Below are positions 6,914-13,700 of a DNA stretch of 14,947 nucleotides, piece by piece (within the stretch, counting starts at the first letter, position 1; each line of letters starts with the position of its first letter). This DNA comes from Phycisphaerae bacterium (GTDB lineage Bacteria > Planctomycetota > Phycisphaerae > Sedimentisphaerales > SG8-4). Under the pieces are notes generated by a model. The model saw only the letters and a list, made by a program, of their open reading frames with translations, made no database searches and had not been told where the DNA came from. Location of the stretch: assembly GCA_030603035.1 (NCBI GenBank), contig JAUVYQ010000059.1, positions 1-14,947 on the forward strand, given 5' to 3'. The translations under genes and the position numbers were made by a program.

Positions 6914-7381
6914 GCTCTTGACCCCTTTTCCCTCCAGTTTAACCCGATTCTTTGTCATCAATGGTCGGTCAGATTACAAGGTGGAGAATATGTACGAATA
7001 AGTTCACATTCAAAAGTTGACAAAAACTGTCTGCTGCGAAGTTCTATACAGTGATAGTAACAATTGTAATCGTGGAGATACTTTTTGATACAAGAATTTT
7101 TTTCACGTAGGCCAAGGTGTTCAAGCAGACGTTGCTTAAGCTTGCTGGCTTGGCCGACGTAGAAGACCTCGTATCCGGTCAGCGTTTCGAACAGGAGCAG
7201 ATAAAGCCCAGACGTTGAAGGTACCTCATTCTTGACATTTTGACGAGTAAGGACAGTAAGATTTAATCGGTGTGGTGCTACTTTCACCAAGGCCTGCAAG
7301 ACGTATGGCCCGACTTTTTCACCTATATCATTATCATGGGATTGTTTAGCCATAACAATATCCAGAAAAGGGGTCAGGAGC
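6914..7381. mobile_element. putative small element: GIY-YIG gene bracketed by inverted repeats
   Basis: GCTCTTGACCCCTTTTC (6914-6930) and the reverse complement of 7365-7381 (GCTCCTGACCCCTTTTC) agree at 16 of 17 bases and enclose the GIY-YIG gene. A third, partial copy (GCTCTTGACCC, 6802-6812) lies outside in direct orientation. The 203 bp between ftsY and the nuclease gene is otherwise empty. No target duplication was recognised, so mobility is an inference from the repeat layout alone. Confidence 0.45.
6958..7353 (-). CDS. small GIY-YIG domain nuclease-like protein
   Basis: 131 residues from the ATG at 7353. The C-terminal half is a GIY-YIG fold: GLY at 49-51, YVGQA at 65-69, a conserved Arg (KQRL, R75), Glu 115 in FECELI, and the closing PCN (Asn 127). 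All five usual active-site positions are present, so it may be catalytic. The N-terminal 45 residues have no motif that I know. An in-frame ATG at 7383 would add ten residues (MLLTPFLDIV), but these are encoded by the right inverted repeat. Neither start has a clear ribosome site. It reads in the same direction as pfp, with 23 bp between the pfp stop and ATG 7383, so it may be expressed by read-through. Family members include UvrC-like, homing and restriction nucleases; no UvrC or HNH domain is present, so the role is unknown. Confidence 0.75.
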   Translation of the reverse strand: MAKQSHDNDIGEKVGPYVLQALVKVAPHRLNLTVLTRQNVKNEVPSTSGLYLLLFETLTGYEVFYVGQASKLKQRLLEHLGLREKNSCIKKYLHDYNCYYHCIELRSRQFLSTFECELIRTYSPPCNLTDH

Positions 7382-7406
7382 ATTTTCTTGGTCGGCCGCG
7401 GGACTG

Positions 7407-8681
7407 TTAGACTCGCGGATAGTTTCCAAGATATTCGGTCTTTGGCAGGCCGCCTGTTAGCGGCATTGCGTATTCGATAAATGCGTCGGTTACGCCATTG
7501 CCTTCGGCGTTAATGAATTCGTCCGGCATAGGTTTTGTCTTCTCAGCCACGTTGCTAAGCTCGGTGCGGAACAATTCGACCGCATAATCCGCCCCGTTGC
7601 CGAGCCGTTTTATTGCGACTGAGCCGCTTGTCTGGTCCATAGCGTACTGAACTGCGTGACGTCCGCACCAACGTGCCTCACGTGCGTCAACTTCAGACTG
7701 TAAGCCCGGAAAGCTTCTCTGCAGATAGCCGAATGTATCAGCCCGGACACGCTTTGCACCAAGTCTGCTCTTTGCCTGCCCCGCTAAAAAGTCGGCCAGA
7801 GCGCCTGTGCCGGACAGTTGTATATTGCCGTGCGCATCCGTTTCGGCCCCCTCAGCCAATTTCTTCGCCCAGGTAACACCGTCGGCATCGCGGATTCCCT
7901 CGCTGGCTGTAACAACACATCGGCCGAGTTTCCTATACACGCCGTCGACATCGCCGAGGAATTTGTCCATTGATACAGGTCTTTCGGGGACATATACCAG
8001 ATGGGGGCCGTCATCATCTCTTTGCTTACCCAGCGCGGTAGCGGCGGTCAAAAAGCCCGCGTGTCTGCCCATAATCACATCGATTTTTATACCCGGCAGT
8101 GTCCGGTTATCAAGGTCGTCACCTATCAGCGCACAGGCCTCGAACTTCGCAGCGGTTCCAAAGCCCGGACAATGGTCGGTAACCAGCAAATCGTTATCTA
8201 CCGTCTTGGGGATGTGAAACGCCCGCAGCTCGCAGCCAATCTCGCCGGCCATTTTGTTGATGATATGAGTGGTATTTGCCGAGTCGTTGCCGCCGATGTA
8301 GAAGAAGTATCTGATATTGTGCTTCTTGAAGACCTTAAGAATTTTCGCACAATATTCCTCGTCCGGCTTATCTCTGCTGGAACCAAGGGCCGAGCAGGGT
8401 GAAGCGGCCACCTGCTCTAATGTATCAGCCGACACCTTTTTCAAATCGATGAATTCCCCTTTAGCCATTCCGACTACGGCGTGGAGGGCACCGTAGAGAT
8501 TCTCGATTTCCGGATGTTTATTTGCCTCTTCGATAACGCCGACCAGCGACGCATTTACCACGGCGGTCGGCCCGCCCGATTGTCCGACTACTGCATTTGC
8601 CCCGTTAGAAATCCCCCATTTTGGTGGTACTTTCTTCGTTCTATAATTTCTAACGGGGTTTGCTTTCGGTGCATCTGCCAT
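7407..8681 (-). CDS. pfp: phosphofructokinase, pyrophosphate-dependent type
   Basis: 424 residues. It phosphorylates fructose 6-phosphate reversibly in glycolysis. GQSGGPTAVVNAS is at 33-45, GGNDS at 130-134, PKTVDND at 158-164 and MGRHAGF at 204-210. In this family Lys in PKT(I/V)DND, instead of Gly, and Asp in the GGxD motif mark pyrophosphate rather than ATP as phosphate donor, so I infer PPi use. The start at 8681 is preferred over an in-frame ATG at 8747 because GGAGAAG lies 8 nt upstream and a TATAAT at 8738-8733 would start transcription after 8747. Residues 9-29 (PVRNYRTKKVPPKWGISNG) are encoded by a 59-bp palindrome and look like a foreign insert ahead of the conserved core. The GIY-YIG gene follows directly downstream. 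Confidence 0.93.
   Translation of the reverse strand: MADAPKANPVRNYRTKKVPPKWGISNGANAVVGQSGGPTAVVNASLVGVIEEANKHPEIENLYGALHAVVGMAKGEFIDLKKVSADTLEQVAASPCSALGSSRDKPDEEYCAKILKVFKKHNIRYFFYIGGNDSANTTHIINKMAGEIGCELRAFHIPKTVDNDLLVTDHCPGFGTAAKFEACALIGDDLDNRTLPGIKIDVIMGRHAGFLTAATALGKQRDDDGPHLVYVPERPVSMDKFLGDVDGVYRKLGRCVVTASEGIRDADGVTWAKKLAEGAETDAHGNIQLSGTGALADFLAGQAKSRLGAKRVRADTFGYLQRSFPGLQSEVDAREARWCGRHAVQYAMDQTSGSVAIKRLGNGADYAVELFRTELSNVAEKTKPMPDEFINAEGNGVTDAFIEYAMPLTGGLPKTEYLGNYPRV
8600..8658. repeat. palindromic element inside the 5' coding end of pfp
   Basis: CCCCGTTAGAAAT (8600-8612) and ATTTCTAACGGGG (8646-8658) form a perfect 13-bp stem. The 33-nt centre contains a small inner palindrome, CCATTTTGG. 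The element lies fully within codons of pfp and is translated in frame, upstream of the conserved GQSGGPT motif. Confidence 0.85.
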
Positions 8682-8732
8682 TTTTATAGCTTCTCCATAA
8701 AAATTTCTGCCGTTATCATCACGGAGAACGAG

Positions 8733-8760
8733 ATTATACAGAGCCAATTCAAAGACACAA
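8733..8760 (-). promoter_or_regulatory. candidate pfp promoter
   Basis: On the minus strand: TTGTGT (8760-8755), 16-bp spacer, perfect TATAAT (8738-8733). Transcription would start near 8726, about 45 nt before the pfp ATG at 8681. The -35 box is poor. Confidence 0.5.
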
Positions 8761-8769
8761 GGATAATCG

Positions 8770-9092
8770 GAAATTGGGTTTGTTTGGCTTTGTTTTTTTG
8801 GGGTCTGAGGGCGGTTTCATTCTCATAATCCTTTGTGACAAAGACGTTTGCGCTCATTTTGGGCTTTACAGAAATTGGGTTTGAATTGGCTTTGTTTTTT
8901 CGGACTGCGAAATCATCTTTTTTTCTGTAATCCTTTGTTATAAGTGAGTTTACATTCATTTTGGCTTTTCGGAAATTGGGTTTGTTTTGGGTTTGTTTTC
9001 ACCAAGTGTCCAATTAGAAATATTTTCATATTCCTTTGTTTTAACAGCACTTACGTTCATTTGGGTCTCCGGCAAATTGGGTTTGTTTTGCA
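8770..9092 (-). repeat. 101-bp degenerate tandem repeat array (about 3.2 copies)
   Basis: The marker GAAATTGGGTTTG (or GCAAATTGGGTTTG) begins at 8770, 8871, 8972 and 9072, a spacing of 101, 101 and 100 bp. On the minus strand each unit reads ATGARYGYAA..., then ACAAAGGA[T/A]TA[T/C], then AAACCCAATTTC. Two units can be read in one frame as MNVNSLITKDY... and MSANVFVTKDYEN..., followed by KNKA.... The unit length is not a multiple of three and the third copy is out of frame with a stop, so a conserved protein is unlikely. The array lies between the pfp promoter and the short repeats at 9157. Confidence 0.8.
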
Positions 9093-9156
9093 TAAAAAGG
9101 GGTGAATTTGTAGAGGGTTCTCGACAGATGTAGAGGGCAAGTTAGTTAAGAGTGAG

Positions 9157-9183
9157 CTAAAGTGCCTAAAGTGAACTAAAGTT
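9157..9183. repeat. CTAAAGTG short tandem repeat
   Basis: CTAAAGTG at 9157 and 9166 and CTAAAGTT at 9176, spaced 9-10 bp. Just before, GTAGAGGG occurs twice (near 9110 and 9130). The 9093-9342 region has no other gene that I can support. Confidence 0.6.
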
Positions 9184-9219
9184 GGATTCTCGATGCTCAT
9201 GATTGGTAATTCCCCTAAG

Positions 9220-9234
9220 GTGCCTTATAGGCAC
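9220..9234. repeat. small hairpin GTGCC-TTATA-GGCAC
   Basis: A perfect 5-bp stem with a 5-nt loop, about 100 nt downstream of the orphan minus-strand promoter at 9343-9370. No T-run follows on either strand, so terminator function is not supported. Confidence 0.35.
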
Positions 9235-9342
9235 GTAAATATTCGCTCCAAGACTATTTACGAACGATGATTTTTTGCGTGTATCTGCTGATACGAAGAC
9301 GTGCGGTTCTCCGCTATATCTGCCATTCTTATGACGGTTTGT

Positions 9343-9370
9343 ATTATACCAAATTTCGAGCAAAAGTCAA
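9343..9370 (-). promoter_or_regulatory. orphan sigma70-type promoter, PEP-CTERM promoter family
   Basis: On the minus strand: TTGACT (9370-9365), 16-bp spacer, perfect TATAAT (9348-9343). The bases spanning the -35 box (9381-9363) equal those at 2288-2306 in front of PEP-CTERM gene 1 for 19 of 19 positions. Only a 22-codon ORF without a good ribosome site (9326-9258, beginning MADIAENRTS) follows. This is either a relic of a lost PEP-CTERM gene or the promoter of a short RNA. Confidence 0.6.
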
Positions 9371-9383
9371 CAAGAAAATTGGC

Positions 9384-9592
9384 CACAGATTTCACAGATT
9401 TCGGGATTTTTATTAACCGCAGAGAACGCAGAGAAATTCAAGTTTTTCCAGACGCAGATTTCACAGAGGGCTTTGACCACGAAGGCACGAAGTATTTTTG
9501 CCACAAATTGATACGGATTGGCACGAATTTATTGAGCCACGAAAAGGCGCAAAAAGCACAAACATTTTTTAGACCACGAAGAACACGAAGAG
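9384..9592. repeat. cluster of paired 9-mer tandem duplications
   Basis: Perfect or near-perfect head-to-tail 9-mers occur in series: CACAGATTT twice (9384-9401), CGCAGAGAA twice (9418-9435), CGCAGATTT/CACAGAGGG (9453-9470), CACGAAGG/CACGAAGT (8-mers, 9478-9493), CACGAAAAG with related units (from 9538), and CACGAAGAA/CACGAAGAG (9575-9592). Because 9 is a multiple of 3, open frames through them give repeated tripeptides such as TDFTDF, which makes false ORFs. No gene is supported in 9384-9713. Confidence 0.8.
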
Positions 9593-9604
9593 AAAACAGA
9601 AGTC

Positions 9605-9640
9605 AGGAGACAGGAGACAGAAGACGGAGGGAGGATAGAG
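9605..9640. repeat. purine-rich AGGAGAC microsatellite
   Basis: AGGAGAC twice, then AGAAGAC and G/A-rich variants (GGAGG, GAGGATAGAGGATA). Low-complexity; follows the 9-mer cluster. Confidence 0.55.
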
Positions 9641-9713
9641 GATAAGCACTAAATCCGAAGTGATTCAACGTGAAAAGTGCGAAAGAAAAAGATAGAACAT
9701 CCAGCACTCAAAG

Positions 9714-9845
9714 CTATTTTGCCCTGCGTTTTCTTCTCAACATCACCGCGCCCAAGCTGAGTAGTAAGAGCGTGGATGGTTCGGGAATACCAATATGAAA
9801 ATCGCTGCAATAACAGGCAGCCTCTTGAAAGAATCCGTGAACACA
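9714..9845 (-). pseudogene. PEP-CTERM C-terminal fragment, in frame after the nuclease stop
   Basis: After the TAG of the nuclease gene (9848-9846) the same frame stays open for 43 codons to a second TAG (9716-9714). The fragment starts CVHGFFQEAACYCSDF and ends with a textbook sorting tail: PEPST, a hydrophobic run LLLLSLGAVML, then RRKRR. It has no start codon or ribosome site of its own, so it is the remnant 3' end of a PEP-CTERM gene. Read-through of one TAG would join it to the nuclease, but I see no sign of a read-through or recoding signal. Confidence 0.8.
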
Positions 9846-10502
9846 CTATCTGATGCATTTCAGTATTTGGCTAAATAGTTTTTCAACAGGATTCTTAATA
9901 ACAGATTCTATCGGCTTATTTTCGATTTTACGTATAGCTTCGGAAGACAAGGTAAAAAACTTCTCGCCAACTCTTTTGTCACTATCATCAAACCCAGACC
10001 AATTTATCGAGGTAAGAACAAGCAAGAATGCGTTAGCTTTAGGAAAGATTTTCTTAAGTCTACTTTCTCTTTTGTTGAAATCTCCTTCCCACCCTTCGCG
10101 ATTCCACCCAAGATTAGTCTTACATTCAATGATTGCTATAAGATCATCCCCTTTCCAGATTGAAATATCAGGTTTCATTGCCCCCATCTCAGGCTTTACT
10201 TTCCTTTCAGAATGAACCTCTATGTTCTTTTTCCTTTTTTCCAAGAACAGTTTCAGATAGAAAGCTACAGTTTCAACAAAGAAATCAGCCCCTGGAGCAA
10301 CATTCCGTTTGTTTAGAAACTTCCTGATATCTTCATGAGTCTCATAGTAGGTTTTCATTCTCAGGATTATGGCTTTGGTAACATCCTTTTTTTGAAGTGA
10401 AAATGAGCAACCTTCTATCGCATTTGAGTAAAGCTTCATCAGTTGTGAGTGTTGTTTCTTAAGAGTTCGGCAATATTTGTTTTCTAATTCGAGTAAAGCC
10501 AT
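9846..10502 (-). CDS. stand-alone PD-(D/E)XK superfamily nuclease, restriction-like
   Basis: 218 residues. The catalytic signature is PD at 111-112 (KPDISIW), 13 residues, then ECK at 126-128 (IAIIECKTN); Glu 77 (FFVETVAFYL) is a likely extra metal-site residue. An N-terminal helical, lysine-rich part (1-70) precedes the fold. It resembles restriction-endonuclease-like proteins, but no methyltransferase, helicase or specificity gene is next to it, so a restriction role is not shown. The start at ATG 10502 follows GGAGAA by 4 nt; a TTG at 10514 in frame overlaps that ribosome site. Base composition is more A/T-rich and lysine-codon-rich than dnaA, pfp or addA, which suggests transfer. A PEP-CTERM signal-peptide fragment lies just upstream and a PEP-CTERM tail just downstream, so the gene seems to occupy the middle of a broken PEP-CTERM gene. 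Confidence 0.8.
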   Translation of the reverse strand: MALLELENKYCRTLKKQHSQLMKLYSNAIEGCSFSLQKKDVTKAIILRMKTYYETHEDIRKFLNKRNVAPGADFFVETVAFYLKLFLEKRKKNIEVHSERKVKPEMGAMKPDISIWKGDDLIAIIECKTNLGWNREGWEGDFNKRESRLKKIFPKANAFLLVLTSINWSGFDDSDKRVGEKFFTLSSEAIRKIENKPIESVIKNPVEKLFSQILKCIR

Positions 10503-10561
10503 TTTGTTCTCCAAGGAGATGTGAAGAAAGATACCAGCACAAGAATTGATTTACTTCTCAT
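10484..10561 (-). pseudogene. signal-peptide start of a broken PEP-CTERM-like gene
   Basis: ATG at 10561 follows an excellent GAGGAG site (10573-10568) by 6 nt and begins MRSKSILVLVSFFTS, a positively charged then hydrophobic run like the starts of the two PEP-CTERM proteins (MRTYAFVS, MRGTYLAF). It runs only 25 codons, ending at a TAG inside the nuclease gene in another frame. I read it as the 5' remnant of the gene whose tail is at 9845-9714. It could instead be a leader peptide that couples translation to the nuclease gene. Confidence 0.55.
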
Positions 10562-10582
10562 TATTTTCTCCTCAAGGGATTA

Positions 10583-10633
10583 TTACCTTTTTTTTCTCAA
10601 CATCAACGTACCAAGGCCAAGCGAAAAAACCCA
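10583..10633 (-). pseudogene. second fossil PEP-CTERM tail
   Basis: In one minus-strand frame the last codons before a TAA (10585-10583) read SLGLGTLMLRKKR, matching the end of a PEP-CTERM tail. Upstream the frame is closed by TAG (10636-10634) and no PEP motif remains, so this is a degraded tail, probably of a preceding tandem PEP-CTERM gene. The DNA (TTCTCAACATCA on the plus strand) matches the tail at 9714-9845. Confidence 0.5.
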
Positions 10634-10653
10634 CTAAATCCAGCAAGAAACGC

Positions 10654-10702
10654 GTTTTGAATTTTGCTTTGTCATTTTGCTTTTTGATTTTTAATTTTTG
10701 AT
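10654..10702. repeat. A/T-rich short-unit repeat at the addA 3' end
   Basis: ATTTTGCTTT occurs at 10661 and 10674, flanked by TTTTGAATTTTG and TTTTTGATTTTTAATTTTTGAT. The unit is about 10-13 bp. It overlaps the last codons and stop of addA (stop at 10693-10691). Confidence 0.55.
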
Positions 10703-13700
10703 CTCAACTTCGCAGCCCGGCGTAAGGAAATAAAGCCATTTGCCGAGCAGCTTGTCCTTCAAGATTGCCGAAGCGGCCCTGCTGTAAAGCTCCAACTGCC
10801 GGCGATAAAATTCGGCCCGCTCCGAAACTTCATTGGCAGTTATCCTGTCGGTCTTGAAATCTATAACCAGCAAGCCATCCGGCGTACGAATCAGCATATC
10901 AATTATGCCCTGAATGATGACGACTTCGTCGTCCGTGACTCGTGACTCGTGACTCGTGGTCCGAGCAACGAGCGACGAGCGACGAGCGAGGAGTGAAGCG
11001 GGTAGAGAGAAGGTGAATGGCCATTCACGACAAATGGTATTTTCGGTATCAAGGACTAAGCGTCCGAGGTCGCTGTGGAAAAACGTTATTATCGATTTTG
11101 TGTCGATATGCTCGGCAACGGCTTCGGCTATAGCACCATCGACCAAAAGTTTGTCTATGACTTTTTCAATCGCTTCCTTGTTTACCGGCCTGGCGAAATC
11201 AAGCCGGGAAATTACAAGGTGTGTAGCTGTGCCGATTAGTCTGCGGGTGACACCTTCAAGCGGAACGAAGTGGAGCCTGGAGGTGCTTACGCTTACCACC
11301 CCCAAGCTTCGCTTGAGGGTGCCACCCTCCGCGGCCATAATAGCAGTTGGCCGACGCTCCAATGCCCTGGAATAATCGATTGTCAGGTATTCATCATTGT
11401 GATGCGTTATTGCTGTTACCGAAGTCTTCGCGGGCAACAGCGGCGCATCGCCAAACTCATACCGCCAGGCCAATGACTTTTTTAGCTGGGCAAGCAGTTC
11501 TCTGACCCCCACCGCAGGGGTGGGGGCTAAACGAGCCCCGCCCACAGGTGGCGGGGCTAAACTTCTGTCGGCCTTTAATTTGATTACAAACTCAGAGAGT
11601 TGTTTTAGCTGGGCCTGGTCGTAAAGTTTTATACTAAATAAATCACCATTCACACCCTTCGCCGTCAGGCCGGTCTCAAAAGCGCCGTGCAAATTCTTCT
11701 GGTCCGAAAGTCCGTAGAGAATCCACTCCAGAGGACTCCGGCACGAGCGAAGCTGCCAGCTTGGAATCGATTCATCGCCGAAGAAGAAGCCGTTGCAAAT
11801 AATAGTCCGGCAATTGTTTAGTTTTTCACAAGCGCTTAAAATAAGCCGGTCTCTCGCCCGCGTCGTTGCAACGTAAAGGATACGCATCTCTTCCGCCAAT
11901 GCTGTTGACAGTTTCCGCTCTGCGATAACCTCGTGCGCAAGCGAACGCAGCTTGCTGTTTGACTTACGGTCGATAATTTGCAGTCCCAATGTATCGCCGG
12001 CATCGGCAAGAAAGTCTCGCTGGAAGTCTGTCTTGTTGAACGAACCCGCCAGCTCAGCTAAAAAAACGACCGGAAATTCAAGTCCCTTGCTTTTATGCAC
12101 GCTTAGAATGCGAACGGCATTACCCGCTGCAGATTCCGGCTCAGCAGGGGCCCAATCCTCGCCTGCTTCTTGAAGCTTCTCAATAAATTCAACGAACCGC
12201 GTCAGTGAAGGGATGCCCGCACTGCCGGCAAAACCCTCAAACTGGATTGCTCTATCGTGGAGCTTGAGAAGATTAGCTCTGCGTGCCTGCCCGTTCGGCA
12301 GAGCCGAAACGAATGACAGAAAGCCGGTCCGGCGATAGACCTGCCATATCAAATCTGCCAGATTGCCCCGTCTGGCAAGTGTCCGCCACTGCTCAATCAC
12401 AGCCACTATTTCTTTCAACCTTTGCGCCAGTTCCGCATCCTCACCGTTGTTGGAGTATTCGATTACGCAGTCGTAGAAGTTCTTGTTATGCCCATTTGTT
12501 TCACCGTGGATTTTTATCTTCGCTAATCCGGTGTCGCTAATATTGAAAAACGGGCTTCGCAATACGGCAGCTAATTCGATATCTCGCTGAGGATTGTCCA
12601 GGACTTTTAGCAGGCAGAGACAATCGCTGATTTCAGTCGCCTCAAAGTAGCCGGCCGAGCTTTGACAACTCACAGGCACGCCCGCTAATCGAAGCACTTC
12701 GACGTAATCATTGGCCTTTTTGGCCAGTGACCGCATCAGTATCACAATGTCACGATACTCAACATCCCTGAATTTATCTTCCTGCTTATCATAGATCTGA
12801 AATTCCGGCTTACCCGTGTCCGCCCCGACCATTTGCCTGATACGCTGGGCAATCATTGCCGCCTGTCGTTGGCGGGAACTGATAACGTTTAGATTTTCCT
12901 CGTCCAGCCCCTCGGAGGGGCTGGGCTCGTCAGCCGTTTCGCTTATCTGCTCGTTTTCCAAATCCTGGTACCTGTTTTGTTCGTCAAGTATGTGGAACTC
13001 GACAACGCTCTTTTTGTCACTTGCCGCCTTGCCCTTAGATTCTCTTACAAGTGCCGGCTTCAACCGGGCCGACTCGTCGTAATCAATCTTTGCAAATGAA
13101 GCTGTCATTATCCGCGCAAATATCTTGTTGACAAAATCGAGGATTCCCTTAGCCGAGCGGAAATTGGCATTCAGGTCAACCCGCAATCCGTTAAGTGTAT
13201 CGGCCTGCTCAACCCGCCCTCGGTGGGCAGGTTTGAGGCGTTCGAGAAAAATCTCCGGCTCAGCTCCCCGCCAGGCATAGATACTTTGTTTGACATCTCC
13301 GACAACAAAAACATTGTCTTCGGAACTAAGCAAATCAAGTATGGCCTGCTGGACAGGGTTAATGTCCTGATATTCATCAACGAATATGTATTTGTACCTG
13401 CGGCGAAGCGCCAGAGCCGTTTGCGAAGGTAATAAATTATCCTCCGAAGAACCCTCATCGGTTAAAAGCTTCAGGGCGTAATGTTCAAGGTCGGCAAAAT
13501 CCAGACAGTTGACCGCCCGCTTGGCCCGGCTGTATAACCGGTCAAATTTCTTAACCAGCTCAACCAGCACCTTTGTCTGCAGGCCGGCGGCGACGCTGAC
13601 CTTATCGAGGTAGTCCGGATTTACAATCGCAAGGTCGCAAAGTCTTTCAAAAGCGTTTAACGCTTTTTTCACCGTTTTTTGTATAAGCTCGGCGATTGTT

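Noticed and set aside
8682..8747. Longer pfp start at ATG 8747
   Set aside because: It lies upstream of the predicted transcription start and lacks a ribosome site, whereas ATG 8681 has GGAGAAG in front of it.
8684..8959. Open frame of 91 codons on the minus strand
   Set aside because: Translation of the 101-bp tandem array; the frame is broken in the next copy and the end runs into the pfp promoter and leader.
9166..9363. 65-codon open frame on the minus strand
   Set aside because: Starts upstream of the TATAAT box it would need for transcription; no recognisable domain. The 22-codon ORF at 9258-9326 has no ribosome site either.
9384..9592. CRISPR array
   Set aside because: The repeats are 9 bp, directly adjacent, and vary from pair to pair; there are no regular spacers and no cas genes.
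9301..9645. Open frame of 114 codons on the plus strand
   Set aside because: It runs through the 9-mer tandem duplications and only yields repeated tripeptides (TDFTDF, RRERRE, RRTRRE). No ribosome site, and its start overlaps the opposite-strand orphan promoter region.
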